Source: an uncultured Eubacteriales bacterium
GTDB taxonomy: Bacteria > Bacillota > Clostridia > Peptostreptococcales > Anaerovoracaceae
DNA: 64,000 bases
Assembly (NCBI GenBank): GCA_949285555.1
Contig: CASDYG010000003.1
Location: forward strand, 62,001-126,000
Direction: 5' to 3'
The notes below the pieces were generated by a model. It made no database searches. It was given only the letters and a program-made list of their open reading frames with translations, and had not been told where the DNA came from. Position numbers and translations under genes: made by a program. Shown one piece after another: positions 1 to 9,202 of the stretch (positions within the stretch are counted from its first letter, which is position 1; every line of letters begins with the position of its first letter).

Positions 1-1068
1 TCTCACATTGTAGGTGGTGATACTGCACTTACAGTATGCGCAATCGCTGGTGGTGCCTGCTTTGGTGATAATATCGGACTTATTTCCGATACAACTATTG
101 TATCTTCAGGTATCCAGGGCGTACAGGTAGTAGACAGAATCCGTACACAGGGTGTTTGGTCCATTAGCTGTCTAATTCTGGCTATTATTGCTTTCTTAAT
201 AGCTGGTAGTATAATGGGTCTGGAAACTCATACTGTAGATACAGCAGCTATCTTTGACAACATTCCGGAGAAGTCTTTAGAGTATATTAAGAGTGAGAGA
301 GAAGACGCATTCAATCTGCTAACTCAGGTTAGAGATGGAGTACCTTATTACATGATTATTCCTCTAATTCTAGTAATTGGACTAGCTGTAATGGGTGTTA
401 ATACTTTCGTTTGCATAGGCTCTGGTATAATCTCAGCATATCTTTTTGGTCTTGCTGCAGGAACTACTGGAAGCTTCAAGAAATTTGCAGAAGATATTAT
501 TATGAATGGCTTTGCTGATGCTGGTAAATGGGTAGTAGTAATGATGATGTGGATTGCAGCATTTGGTGGAGTAATGGCAGCGATGAAGGCTCTAGAACCA
601 CTTGCAAATCTAATTGTATATCTATCCAACAAGGTTAGAACGCTAATGGGCTTTAATGGTCTTCTTTGCATCATTGGTAATGTGGTTCTTTCCGACGAGA
701 TGGCTCAGATCGTAACTATCGGACCTATTATCGGAAATATTGTAGAAGAAAATGTTGAAGGCTCCGAAGAGGCTATGTACAAGCTAAGGCTCAGAAATGC
801 CACATTCGGAGATGCTATGGGAGTATTTGGATCTCAGTTAATTCCATGGCATGTATATCTTGCATTCTACATTGGTATCGCAAAGAATGTATACCCACTA
901 TTTAAGTTTAAGTCTGTAACATTTATACAGTTCAACTTCATGGCTATGATTGCTGTAGCAAGCCTGTTAATTCTAACGTTCACTGGAGCTGACAGATTTA
1001 TACCTTTATTCAAGCTACCAAGGGAGCCAGAAGTAAGGTTAAAGAAACCACAGACTGTAGAAGCGTAA
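1..1068 (+). CDS. NhaC-family Na+/H+ antiporter, C-terminal part (5' end outside window)
   Basis: Integral membrane cation/proton exchanger. The reading frame is open from base 1, well before the first internal ATG at 214, so the gene begins upstream and 355 codons are visible. The family signature FGDNIGLISDTTIVSS near the start matches the GDN-x4-SDTT motif of NhaC proteins, and several hydrophobic segments follow (about 60 bp onward). The C-terminus is polar and basic. A strong terminator lies 24 bp after the stop, so this is the last gene of its unit. A complete paralogue is at 54975. NhaC-family members can also exchange malate/lactate or arginine/ornithine, so the substrate is inferred only. 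Confidence 0.85.
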   Translation, partial: SHIVGGDTALTVCAIAGGACFGDNIGLISDTTIVSSGIQGVQVVDRIRTQGVWSISCLILAIIAFLIAGSIMGLETHTVDTAAIFDNIPEKSLEYIKSEREDAFNLLTQVRDGVPYYMIIPLILVIGLAVMGVNTFVCIGSGIISAYLFGLAAGTTGSFKKFAEDIIMNGFADAGKWVVVMMMWIAAFGGVMAAMKALEPLANLIVYLSNKVRTLMGFNGLLCIIGNVVLSDEMAQIVTIGPIIGNIVEENVEGSEEAMYKLRLRNATFGDAMGVFGSQLIPWHVYLAFYIGIAKNVYPLFKFKSVTFIQFNFMAMIAVASLLILTFTGADRFIPLFKLPREPEVRLKKPQTVEA

Positions 1069-1091
1069 GGAACAAATTAATTTTGTTTATT

Positions 1092-1120
1092 AAAGACAGT
1101 GAGAAATCACTGTCTTTTTA
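1092..1120 (+). terminator. Rho-independent terminator after the antiporter
   Basis: A perfect 10-bp stem (AAAGACAGTG / CACTGTCTTT) with a 6-nt loop is followed by a run of T. It separates the antiporter from the SCIFF operon. Confidence 0.9.
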
Positions 1121-1121
1121 T

Positions 1122-1150
1122 TTGACAAAAGTCTAAAAAAACATTACAAT
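1122..1150 (+). promoter_or_regulatory. sigma-A promoter for scfA
   Basis: TTGACA at 1122-1127 and TACAAT at 1145-1150 are separated by exactly 17 bp. The site sits directly behind the upstream terminator and about 30 bp before the scfA start codon. It is the only strong promoter seen before scfA-scfB-rluB. Confidence 0.8.
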
Positions 1151-1180
1151 TTTAATAGTTTATATATAAGAGGTAACGAG

Positions 1181-1327
1181 ATGAACAGAATTAAAACATT
1201 AAATACTCAGAATTTAGTAAACAGCCTAAAGACTGGCGGGTGTGGAGAATGCCAGACATCATGTCAGAGTGCATGCAAGACATCATGTGGTGTTGCTAAC
1301 CAGCCGTGCGAAAAGGACGATAAATAA
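1181..1327 (+). CDS. scfA: SCIFF precursor peptide (six-cysteine RiPP)
   Basis: This 48-residue peptide is the ribosomal precursor of the SCIFF thioether natural product. It has a leader (MNRIKTLNTQNLVNSLKTG) and a core with six cysteines at residues 21, 24, 28, 32, 36 and 43, including the QTSCQSACKTSCG stretch typical of the family. The start ATG is preceded by GAGGTAACGAG. Its stop codon TAA touches the GTG start of the maturase with no gap, implying translational coupling. The maturase converts cysteine sulfurs to thioether cross-links. SCIFF is almost universal in Clostridia, but its cellular role is not established. The gene is too short for usual gene callers. Confidence 0.95.
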   Translation: MNRIKTLNTQNLVNSLKTGGCGECQTSCQSACKTSCGVANQPCEKDDK

Positions 1328-2884
1328 GTGGTTCATATTTTCAGATTATATGATGAAATAATCGCATTAGATGTAAATAGTGGAATGGTACACCTTTTGG
1401 ATGATGTTAGTCTTAGCATCATCCTAATTTTTTGTGGTAAAAGTCCGCTTTTATTGGAAGAAGGGCAATCGGTTACATTAAAGCTTCATAGGGATTTAAA
1501 TGATAGCCTGTTGGAGGACACCATCACTAAAGTCTATACTTTTTTAAAAGGCAAGAGACAATTAGATGAGGAGGAGTCCTCAGCTAATGATATGAAACAG
1601 CTGTTAGAGGATATAGAGGATACTATCAACGGGATAGTGGAGCTTATTAATCAAGGTAAGCTTTTTTCAGAAGACTGCTTCTCTCAATATGCAGGCAAAA
1701 TGAAAGAGAAGGAAACAATTAAGGCTCTTTGTCTTCACGTGGCCCACCTATGTAATTTAAATTGTGATTATTGTTTTGCTGCTAAGGGAAAGTTCGAAGA
1801 CGATAATTATCTCAAAAATGCAACCGCTGATGAAATTGCGTTTCATGAGGCTAATAAAAAGGCGCCATTGATGTCGATAGAGGTAGGTAGGGCAGCACTG
1901 GATTTTTTAGTGGCAAACTCCGGTTCGCATTATAATCTTGAGGTTGATTTTTTTGGCGGAGAGCCTCTTTTGAACTGGAATGTAGTTAAAGAAATTGTTT
2001 CCTATGGACGCAGTCTTGAAAAGAAATATAAAAAAAGATTCAGATTTACTCTGACTACCAATGGGGTAGCCTTAGATGATGAAAAAATAGAATACCTTAA
2101 TAAAGAAATGAGCAATGTCGTACTTAGCCTTGACGGACGCAAGGAAGTACATGATAAATTTCGAACCTTTCTAGATGGAAAGGGAAGCTATGATATGATA
2201 GTATCGCGCTTTCAAAAGCTTGTGGAAGAAAGAAAGCATGATCCAACTAAGACATATTATATAAGAGGAACCTTTACAAAAGAAAATTTAGAATTTGTAG
2301 AGGATGTTTTACATATGCATGAACTTGGATTTAATGAGCTATCTATGGAGCCTGTAGTAAGCTCTGATGATAGTAATTACGCTATTAGTGAATCAGATCT
2401 ACCAAAGCTTTATGATGAATATGAGAGACTTGGAAGAGAACTTATTTCAAAAAGGAAGTCAGGAGATAATTTTTCGTTTTATCATTTCATCTTAAATCTG
2501 GAAAAGGGACCTTGTATTTACAAAAGGATTTCCGGCTGTGGCTCGGGTACGGAATATTTTGCGGTTACTCCATGGGGTGATTTATATCCATGTCATCAAT
2601 TTGTAGGACAAGAAAAGTTTAAAATGGGAAATGTCTTTGATGGCATTAAAGCACAGAATATCCGTAAGGATTTCGCAGCTTCTAACCTATACACCAAGGA
2701 AGAATGTATGGATTGCTGGGCAAGATTTTACTGTAGTGGAGGGTGTGCTGCAAATGCATATCATTCCACAGGTGATATAAATGGAATATATGATATTGGT
2801 TGCAAGCTTTTCAGAAAAAGAATAGAATGTGCCATGGCGGTAGAAGTAAAAAGAATGTTGGAGGCAGAAGGTGAGAATCAATAA
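1328..2884 (+). CDS. scfB: Thioether cross-link-forming SCIFF maturase, radical SAM/SPASM
   Basis: This 518-residue radical-SAM enzyme is predicted to form thioether bonds in the ScfA core peptide. An N-terminal part of about 130 residues (a peptide-recognition region in this family) precedes the radical SAM cluster motif CNLNCDYC (Cys142, 146, 149). A second Cys-rich region near the C-terminus (GPCIYKRISGCGSG, then CMDCWARFYCSGGC) is a SPASM domain for auxiliary 4Fe-4S clusters. The start is GTG, abutting the scfA stop. The last 14 bp overlap rluB. Length and architecture match known ScfB proteins; nothing looks broken. Confidence 0.95.
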   Translation: MVHIFRLYDEIIALDVNSGMVHLLDDVSLSIILIFCGKSPLLLEEGQSVTLKLHRDLNDSLLEDTITKVYTFLKGKRQLDEEESSANDMKQLLEDIEDTINGIVELINQGKLFSEDCFSQYAGKMKEKETIKALCLHVAHLCNLNCDYCFAAKGKFEDDNYLKNATADEIAFHEANKKAPLMSIEVGRAALDFLVANSGSHYNLEVDFFGGEPLLNWNVVKEIVSYGRSLEKKYKKRFRFTLTTNGVALDDEKIEYLNKEMSNVVLSLDGRKEVHDKFRTFLDGKGSYDMIVSRFQKLVEERKHDPTKTYYIRGTFTKENLEFVEDVLHMHELGFNELSMEPVVSSDDSNYAISESDLPKLYDEYERLGRELISKRKSGDNFSFYHFILNLEKGPCIYKRISGCGSGTEYFAVTPWGDLYPCHQFVGQEKFKMGNVFDGIKAQNIRKDFAASNLYTKEECMDCWARFYCSGGCAANAYHSTGDINGIYDIGCKLFRKRIECAMAVEVKRMLEAEGENQ

Positions 2885-3575
2885 ATATATTGCCATGTCA
2901 GGGATTGCCAGTAGGAGAAAGGCAGAAGAACTTATTGTAAATGGTAATGTAAAGGTGGATGGCAAGACAGTTACTACTCTGGCATTTCAAGTGGATGATG
3001 GGCAGCAGGTGACGGTAAATGGTAGAGAAATTAAATTAAATCGTAACTTTAAATATTATTTATTAAATAAGCCTGTTGGATATGTGACAACATTAAAGGA
3101 TGAAAAATCGCGTCCGACGGTAATGGAGCTCATAGATGATTCAAAGGGTATGTTTCCGGTTGGCAGACTAGATATGAATACCAGCGGTCTTTTACTCATT
3201 ACCAATGATGGACATCTCGCACAAAAAATGACCCATCCAAAGTATCATATGGATAAGACATACAGGGTTCTCGCAAGAGGTATTATATCCAAAGAGAGAA
3301 TTAGAAGACTTTCCGGTGGAATAGATATTGGTGGTTATGTGACAAGGCCGGCGAAGGTAAAGCTTTTAAGGATAAAAGGTCATGATAGCCTTTTGGAAAT
3401 CACTATTAGTGAAGGGAAAAACAGGCAGATTAGAAAGATGATGAGGGCGGTAGGTAACCCTGTTAAGGCGCTTGAAAGGGTAGCTATAGGAAATATAAGA
3501 TTGGGACACACCCTGGCTGGACATTATAGAAATTTAACACGTGAAGAGGTTAAATATCTAAAAGACTATAAGTAG
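2871..3575 (+). CDS. rluB: 23S rRNA pseudouridine synthase, RluB/RsuA family
   Basis: This 234-residue protein isomerises a uridine in rRNA. An N-terminal S4 RNA-binding domain (MRINKYIAMSGIASRRKAEEL) is followed by the catalytic RsuA/RluB/E/F domain. The GRLDMNTSGLLLITNDG motif contains the nucleophilic aspartate, and GKNRQIRKMMRAVG is the usual C-terminal motif. The GTG start lies inside scfB, preceded by GGAGGCAGAAG. The gene overlaps scfB by 14 bp, so it is probably co-transcribed with the SCIFF genes. RluB (U2605 of 23S rRNA) is the likeliest paralogue; RsuA or RluF cannot be excluded. Confidence 0.92.
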   Translation: MRINKYIAMSGIASRRKAEELIVNGNVKVDGKTVTTLAFQVDDGQQVTVNGREIKLNRNFKYYLLNKPVGYVTTLKDEKSRPTVMELIDDSKGMFPVGRLDMNTSGLLLITNDGHLAQKMTHPKYHMDKTYRVLARGIISKERIRRLSGGIDIGGYVTRPAKVKLLRIKGHDSLLEITISEGKNRQIRKMMRAVGNPVKALERVAIGNIRLGHTLAGHYRNLTREEVKYLKDYK

Positions 3576-3696
3576 TCACAAATTGTTATAATGTGTATTT
3601 AATGATGTTTGTATCACAGGCATGATTTATCATGCGATAGGTGTTTTAGATTATTTATGGTAATCAATCTAGGACAGTTAGCAGATAGGAGGCAGA

Positions 3697-5025
3697 GTGG
3701 GAATAAAGGTTTGTAAATTTGGAGGCTCTTCTGTAGCAGATGTTATACAGCTTAAAAAAACTAAAGAAATAGTTTTAGCTGATGCATCAAGACGATTTGT
3801 TGTTGTTTCTGCACCAGGTAAAAGATTTGATGGAGATACAAAAATAACTGATTTGCTTTATCTATGTAAGACTCACGCAGAGCATGGACTCCCATGGGAT
3901 CAGCTCTTTGATGTAGTAGTTGACAGGTTTGTGGCCGTTTCTCATAAGCTGGGACTGGATGATACTTTAGATGAGCATTTTGATAAGATACGTAAAAATC
4001 TGGAAACAGGTTGTAGTTCTGACTATATTGCAAGCAGGGGAGAATACTTAAATGGTGTTCTTATTGCAGCATTGCTAGGATTTGACTTCGTGGATCCACA
4101 GGAATATATTCTTTTTGGGAAAAGAGGGGAGCTTCTAATAGAGGAAACTGATAAGGCTCTTTCGCAAGAATTAGAAAAACATGAAAATGCCGTTATTCCT
4201 GGATTTTATGGTAGCGATATAAAAACTGGTCAGGTGGTTACCTTCTCCAGAGGAGGTTCAGATGTTACAGGGGCACTGGTGGCAAGAGCTGTAGGTGCTG
4301 ATGTATATGAAAATTGGACCGACGTTTCTGGCTTTCTTATGGCAGACCCTAGAATTGTGGAAAATCCAAAGCCTATAAGATCCATTTCATATAAAGAGCT
4401 TAGAGAGTTATCATATATGGGTGCATCTGTTCTGCATGACGAGGCTATTTATCCTGCGAGGGTGGCAGACATACCTATTAATATCAGAAATACCAATAGG
4501 CCTGATGACGAGGGGACATATATTACGGCTCATCATGACCCTAATTCGGAGGAAATAGTAACTGGTATTGCAGGTTCAAAGGATTTTACGGTTATAGCCA
4601 TATACAAAAGCCTTATGAGCACAGGAAAGGGCTTTGTGAGGAAGGTACTTTCCATTCTTGAAGACTATGATATTAATTTTGAACATTTGCCAAGTGGTAT
4701 TGATACGCTATCTGTGGTAGTTTCTAATGAATACATAAGTGAAAATCTGGATAAGGTAATCTGTGCAATAAAGCAGCAGCTAAGTCCGGACAGCATAGAC
4801 GTGTATAAGGATATTGCACTCATTGCAACCGTAGGACAAGGTATGACAAGGGAAAGAGGTGTATCGGCAAAGCTTTTTACAGCACTTGCAGAAGCAGATG
4901 TAAATGTAAGGATGATAGATCAGGGCTCGAGTGAAATGAATATAATAGTTGGTGTGGAAAACGCTGACTTTGAAAGGGCGATACGTGCCATTTATCAAGC
5001 ATTTAGTAATGCTAGTAAGGAGTAA
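3697..5025 (+). CDS. lysC: Aspartate kinase
   Basis: This 442-residue enzyme phosphorylates L-aspartate, the first step toward lysine, threonine and methionine. The kinase domain begins at once (GIKVCKFGGSSVAD, the KFGGSS motif), and FSRGGSDVTGALVARAVGAD is the conserved aspartokinase GGSD segment. The last 140 residues hold paired ACT domains for feedback inhibition. The start is GTG behind AGGAGGCAGA. No homoserine dehydrogenase domain is fused. It stands alone, with a long hairpin terminator after it. I saw no lysine riboswitch in the 121-bp upstream gap. Confidence 0.92.
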   Translation: MGIKVCKFGGSSVADVIQLKKTKEIVLADASRRFVVVSAPGKRFDGDTKITDLLYLCKTHAEHGLPWDQLFDVVVDRFVAVSHKLGLDDTLDEHFDKIRKNLETGCSSDYIASRGEYLNGVLIAALLGFDFVDPQEYILFGKRGELLIEETDKALSQELEKHENAVIPGFYGSDIKTGQVVTFSRGGSDVTGALVARAVGADVYENWTDVSGFLMADPRIVENPKPIRSISYKELRELSYMGASVLHDEAIYPARVADIPINIRNTNRPDDEGTYITAHHDPNSEEIVTGIAGSKDFTVIAIYKSLMSTGKGFVRKVLSILEDYDINFEHLPSGIDTLSVVVSNEYISENLDKVICAIKQQLSPDSIDVYKDIALIATVGQGMTRERGVSAKLFTALAEADVNVRMIDQGSSEMNIIVGVENADFERAIRAIYQAFSNASKE

Positions 5026-5077
5026 ATGAAAATTAGCAATTTGTAAAATTTGATGGTAATGGCAAATTTAGCCTGTG

Positions 5078-5153
5078 AAAAAGGACGGCTTTAAGGTATA
5101 TTCAAACAATGGAATATTTCCGATGTTTTGAATAAAGAGAGCCGTCCTTTTCT
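5078..5153. terminator. Bidirectional terminator between convergent genes
   Basis: A perfect outer stem AAAAGGACGGCT / AGCCGTCCTTTT encloses a second weak stem (ATTCAAAACA-like arms around 5100 and 5125). It has T tracts on both strands and lies between the convergent aspartokinase and the minus-strand gene at 5207. Confidence 0.8.
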
Positions 5154-5206
5154 ATTGATTGAATTTAAGATGTTAATTTTTAAGATAGAAAAAATAGCAA
5201 ATGTTA

Positions 5207-5713
5207 TTACTTAACCCTATCGGGATGAGCAGTGAACTTTATTTCCTTTCCATGGGCATCATATTTTTTCATTTTTCCTGTTATCTCTTCTACCTTCATC
5301 TTCCATATGGCTGTGCGCGCCAGACTTTTTTCAATGGCCGAATCAAACATTTCCATGTTAGAAGCAGCATATCTTAAACATATGAGCCTTAGAGCATGTA
5401 TCTTTTCTTCATCATCGGTAACCTCTTTAAGTGTACCACGCAGCATGGCAGATTTATATTCAGTGGTATAATGCTCTGCTATAGGCTTGACATCATCTAC
5501 ACAAATCATTGTAGCGTTGGGATTTTTCCGTAATATATCTATCTTTTCTCCATTATGTGCACAGTGAAAGTAGATAACATCTTTATCTCTGACAATGGAT
5601 AGTGGAACTGCATAGGGCATATTATCACTTGCCATAGATATGACGGCGTAGGGACAGCTATCAACTACCTCCCATGCTTTTTCAGGTAAAATTTCACGGT
5701 CGTATCTTCGCAT
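5207..5713 (-). CDS. Pyridoxamine 5'-phosphate oxidase-family (NimA-like) flavoprotein
   Basis: This 168-residue protein has the split-barrel flavin-binding fold of the PNPOx/NimA family. Visible hallmarks are MRRYDREI at the start, CPYAVISMASDNMPYAVPLS (first strand pair) and VIYFHCAHNGEKIDILRKNP, the typical H-x2-GxK phosphate/flavin motif. Relatives include nitroimidazole reductases and FMN-binding proteins of unknown substrate. The start ATG follows an AAGGAGGAC site read on the minus strand. It is transcribed with or after the DUF2148 gene 46 bp upstream. Substrate unknown. Confidence 0.85.
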   Translation of the reverse strand: MRRYDREILPEKAWEVVDSCPYAVISMASDNMPYAVPLSIVRDKDVIYFHCAHNGEKIDILRKNPNATMICVDDVKPIAEHYTTEYKSAMLRGTLKEVTDDEEKIHALRLICLRYAASNMEMFDSAIEKSLARTAIWKMKVEEITGKMKKYDAHGKEIKFTAHPDRVK

Positions 5714-5759
5714 AAGGTCCTCCTTTTATAAACTTAATAAATGATAAGCTCAAATAAAA

Positions 5760-6311
5760 TTACTTGAGAAGTGTAGCTCCTTTATTTCGATCAAAGAAAA
5801 TACTTTTTGATGTTGCAGAGAGAGGAATACCATAGCAAACCTGGATATCTCCATCTAAGAAGCCCAGCTTGATAGCAGCCTTGCCAACACTGTACATCAC
5901 ACGATTATCAATGCGATTATCTGCTGCTACGGATACAGCTGATCCTATGGCTATACCAAGATCAGTTATATTAAAAACGCAGTTTGAACCAGCCTCTCTT
6001 GTTTCCCTACATGTTGGAAAGCCACACATGCTACAGTTGCTCAGACCAAATGGTGTACTTTTTGCTCCGAGGAGAACTACGGCTGGAGAGTCATCTACAT
6101 TATGAGAATCTCTTTCGAAAATAGGATTGCCATATTCATTAAATAATGATCGCATTTTTTCCGCTAACTTATTTTTTTCATCGCCAGTAATAATAGCACC
6201 TACAATTTTGTCCTTTCCACTTGCTTTTGGTGCTGTCTTTGCGGCTGTAAGCATTAGCTTTGCAACATTCATTATTGTTTCGTTTTCCGATTCCATCATA
6301 TTTATTATCAT
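5760..6311 (-). CDS. Ferredoxin-like DUF2148 protein
   Basis: This 183-residue cytosolic protein has the DUF2148 Cys motif: LSNCSMCGFPTC followed by a later Cys (GSNCVFN), a likely Fe-S ligand set. The helix DLGIAIGSAVSVAADNRIDNRVMYSVGKAA is the most conserved part of this family (shown here as a region around residues 115-145). It often occurs near redox genes in anaerobes; the biochemical role is unknown. It appears to head a two-gene minus-strand unit with the PNPOx-like gene. The start ATG is preceded by GAGGTACTT on its strand. Confidence 0.8.
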   Translation of the reverse strand: MIINMMESENETIMNVAKLMLTAAKTAPKASGKDKIVGAIITGDEKNKLAEKMRSLFNEYGNPIFERDSHNVDDSPAVVLLGAKSTPFGLSNCSMCGFPTCRETREAGSNCVFNITDLGIAIGSAVSVAADNRIDNRVMYSVGKAAIKLGFLDGDIQVCYGIPLSATSKSIFFDRNKGATLLK

Positions 6312-6397
6312 AAGTACCTCGATATATTAGTTTGTTCTTCTATTATATTGTTTTTTTAGAATAAAGTAAAATATTAGATGCAAGAGCTATATAAATT

Positions 6398-6406
6398 TGA
6401 TATAAT
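6398..6406 (+). promoter_or_regulatory. Extended -10 promoter before the nucleotidyltransferase
   Basis: TGATATAAT (TGn plus a perfect TATAAT at 6401-6406) lies 58 bp before the start codon. No convincing -35 is visible at 17 bp, which is consistent with an extended -10 promoter. Confidence 0.5.
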
Positions 6407-6464
6407 AATGTAGCTTATTAGAAACGTAATGCACGTTTTGTAAAATCATCAAAAGAGGTGAAGT

Positions 6465-7379
6465 ATGAAAAAACCTAAACTTATGCTTATGGCAGCTGGT
6501 ATGGGGTCGCGATATGGAGGATTAAAGCAGATAGACAAGGTGAGCAAGGAGGGAGAAATATTGATGGATTTTTCCCTGTATGATGCAAAAAAAGCCGGTT
6601 TTGAAGATGTTATTTTCATCATAAGAAAGGAACATGAGGCTGCATTTAAGGAGCTTGTAGATGCGGGCGTAGGCAGATATATGAATGTTCAAATGGCATT
6701 CCAAGAACTTTCAGATCTCCCTGAAGGATATGAGGTGCCGGAGGGCAGGCAAAAGCCTTGGGGCACATGTCATGCTGTAATGGCAGCAAGGCATTTATTG
6801 GACGGTCCTTTTGTGGTAATAAATGCAGATGATTACTATGGTCCAGATGCTTTTCAAAAAATATTTAATTTTTTTCAAACTGAAACTGGTAGTTTCCCAT
6901 ACAGCATGGCTATGGTTTCATACATGTTAAAGAATACACTTTCCGAACAGGGAAGTGTAGCAAGAGGTGTATGCAATGTAGATCAATACGGATATTTAAA
7001 CTCTATAGTGGAAAGAACAGAGATCTTGAAAAAAGACGGTAAAATCTGCTATAAGGATGGGGAAAGGTGGTATGGCCTTTCTGAAAATACGCCTGTGTCC
7101 ATGAATATGTGGGGATTTGGTAAGGGTGTGCTGGAATCCATGATTGAAGGCTTTCCTGCATTTCTGGATAGAACATTTTCAGACAATCCACTTAAAGGGG
7201 AATATTTTTTGCCATATATTGTTGAGCAGCTAATTGCTTCTGGCAAGGGTAAGGTGAGAGTATTTGATTCTACAGATAAGTGGTATGGAATGACTTATAA
7301 GGAAGAGAAAAATTTGGTTGCCAAGGCTATTGAAAGGATGAAAACGGAAGGTCTGTATCCTGAAAAGCTATGGCCATAA
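6465..7379 (+). CDS. Sugar-phosphate nucleotidyltransferase family protein
   Basis: This 304-residue protein has the NTP_transferase Rossmann fold: the N-terminal loop LMAAGMGSRYGGLKQ is the nucleotide-binding signature (xAAGxGxR), and VVINADDYYGPDAF supplies the metal-binding aspartates. Such enzymes join NTPs to sugar phosphates for cell-surface polymers. The start ATG follows AAAGAGGTGAAGT. It is a single-gene unit ending in a good terminator. The C-terminal part lacks the hexapeptide repeats of GlmU/GlgC-type enzymes. The sugar cannot be told from sequence. Confidence 0.8.
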   Translation: MKKPKLMLMAAGMGSRYGGLKQIDKVSKEGEILMDFSLYDAKKAGFEDVIFIIRKEHEAAFKELVDAGVGRYMNVQMAFQELSDLPEGYEVPEGRQKPWGTCHAVMAARHLLDGPFVVINADDYYGPDAFQKIFNFFQTETGSFPYSMAMVSYMLKNTLSEQGSVARGVCNVDQYGYLNSIVERTEILKKDGKICYKDGERWYGLSENTPVSMNMWGFGKGVLESMIEGFPAFLDRTFSDNPLKGEYFLPYIVEQLIASGKGKVRVFDSTDKWYGMTYKEEKNLVAKAIERMKTEGLYPEKLWP

Positions 7380-7446
7380 TATGTAACTAGATTACAGATG
7401 TAAAATAACTGAAGTGAAACTTTGTTTTGTTAACTAAAAATAGTAC

Positions 7447-7481
7447 AGGTGTTTTGTGACAATGCACAAAACGCCTTTTTT
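7447..7481 (+). terminator. Rho-independent terminator
   Basis: AGGTGTTTTGTG pairs with CACAAAACGCCT around a 6-nt loop and is followed by TTTTTT. Confidence 0.9.
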
Positions 7482-7527
7482 ATTTCGCCTTTTTAATTAA
7501 GATAACCTAATAAGGCATGTTTTGCAG

Positions 7528-7555
7528 TTGCAAGTTTTTCCACCTATTATATAAT
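7528..7555 (+). promoter_or_regulatory. sigma-A promoter for the YjiH-family gene
   Basis: TTGCAA (7528-7533) and TATAAT (7550-7555) are 16 bp apart. They lie 30 bp before the start codon, which has an AAGGAGG site. Confidence 0.65.
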
Positions 7556-7584
7556 AAAAATAATTAATTATAAGGAGGATTGAT

Positions 7585-8949
7585 ATGGAAAATATCAAGA
7601 AGGAGAAATTCTCTGTTGGACAAGTGCTGAAATTTGTCATTCCATCTATCCTAGGTATATTACTACTCATGACACCATTTCCTAAGGATGGTGGAAGCAC
7701 AGTTGCCGTATCAGTTATGTCTAAAGCCATAAATACGGGAATTGAGAAGGTTGTGCCAATTTATATTTTAGTTATGATTGCTATTGTAATCTCTACTTTA
7801 TTAGGTATTATCTACAAGTTGGCCAAGCCTAGCTTCATCGAAAATAATCACATTCTGAAAGGCGTGAGTGATATTTCCTGGGTTTGGCTTATAATTAGAA
7901 TCATTGGCTGTATATTGGCATTTGCAGTAAAGTTTGAGCTTATACACCCTTATATTTATAATGGTGATACTGGACAGCTCATACTCTATGATTTAATTGG
8001 AGGCCTATTTACAATATTCTTAATTGCAGGCTTTGTGTTACCATTCCTTACAGAGTTTGGACTACTTGAATATATTGGAGTATTCCTCACTAAGGTTATG
8101 AGACCTGTTTTCAAGCTTCCAGGAAGATGTGCGGTAGACTGTGTGGCTTCTTGGATAGGAGATGGAACAATTGGTGTTGCTCTCACAAATAAGCAGTATG
8201 AGGAAGGGTTTTATAGTGCAAGAGAAGCGGCAGTTATTTCTACTACATTCTCAGCTGTATCTATCACTTTCTGTTTAGTAGTTATTGAAAATGTTAAGAT
8301 GATCGACAAATTCGGATTCTTCTATTTAACAGTAAGCTTGGTAGGTATTATATGTGCATTTATTGTACCTAGAATACCACCTCTATCCTTAAAGAAGGAC
8401 ACATATTTTGAGGGAGTAAACAATAATAAGGGTGAAACAATACCTGATGGATTCACAAGACCTCAGTGGGCGCTTCACCTGGCTGTAAAGAAGGCTGAAT
8501 CTGAAGGTGGCGTATCAAGATATGTATCTAATGGTGCAAAGACTGTGCTAGGACTATGGCTAGGTGTACTTCCAAGTATTATGGCTATTGGAACTATAGG
8601 TCTTATTGTATCTACATATACTCCATTCTTTGACTGGGTAGGTGTACCATTTAAGCCTTTGCTTGAGCTTTTACAAGTTCCTATGGCTAAGGAAGCTAGC
8701 GGACTTATGGTAGTAGGATTTGCAGATATGGTAGTACCATCTCTTATTGCAGCTGATTTTGGAAATCAAATGACACAGTTTGTTGTTGCTGCAGTATCCA
8801 TTACTCAGCTATTATATCTATCTGAGACTGGAGCAGTTATTTTAGGATCTAACCTACCAGTTTCATTATTAGATATGTTTATCATATTTATTGAGAGAAC
8901 AATAATCTCTATTCCAGTTGTAGTATTGTTTGCTCACATGATATTTTAG
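7585..8949 (+). CDS. YjiH-family membrane protein (nucleoside-recognition/Gate domain)
   Basis: This 454-residue polytopic membrane protein has about ten hydrophobic segments. The segment FAGFVLPFLTEFGLLEYIG and the loop PGRCAVDCVASWIGDGTIG resemble the Gate (nucleoside-recognition) domain of YjiH proteins. Two Gate-like halves are visible, around residues 140-200 and 320-430. Transport or spore-related roles have been proposed for Gate proteins, but no substrate is known. It is a single-gene unit with its own promoter and terminator. Confidence 0.8.
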   Translation: MENIKKEKFSVGQVLKFVIPSILGILLLMTPFPKDGGSTVAVSVMSKAINTGIEKVVPIYILVMIAIVISTLLGIIYKLAKPSFIENNHILKGVSDISWVWLIIRIIGCILAFAVKFELIHPYIYNGDTGQLILYDLIGGLFTIFLIAGFVLPFLTEFGLLEYIGVFLTKVMRPVFKLPGRCAVDCVASWIGDGTIGVALTNKQYEEGFYSAREAAVISTTFSAVSITFCLVVIENVKMIDKFGFFYLTVSLVGIICAFIVPRIPPLSLKKDTYFEGVNNNKGETIPDGFTRPQWALHLAVKKAESEGGVSRYVSNGAKTVLGLWLGVLPSIMAIGTIGLIVSTYTPFFDWVGVPFKPLLELLQVPMAKEASGLMVVGFADMVVPSLIAADFGNQMTQFVVAAVSITQLLYLSETGAVILGSNLPVSLLDMFIIFIERTIISIPVVVLFAHMIF

Positions 8950-8973
8950 ATAAATAATTGATGATTGCTATAT

Positions 8974-9002
8974 AACGGCGTAGCTTGGCTGCGCCGTTTT
9001 TT
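8974..9002 (+). terminator. Rho-independent terminator
   Basis: An 11-bp stem AACGGCGTAGC / GCTGCGCCGTT (one G-U pair) with loop TTG is followed by TTTTT. The stretch from here to 9200 shows no gene. Confidence 0.92.
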
Positions 9003-9202
9003 GTAGCCTGAGCAAGAGCTTTATACTAAGTGAAACATTTTTGTACATGCGATGCCTGGCTCTACATTTGTTTATTCTTTACGAAACGAACCTTTATATA
9101 GTTGCATATAAAATGAACCGAAGTTTAATATTATAGAGTTTATAATAATTGCTTATGAATGTGTAGGTGATTATAGAATTTGAATTAGTAGCCACCTCAG
9201 AA

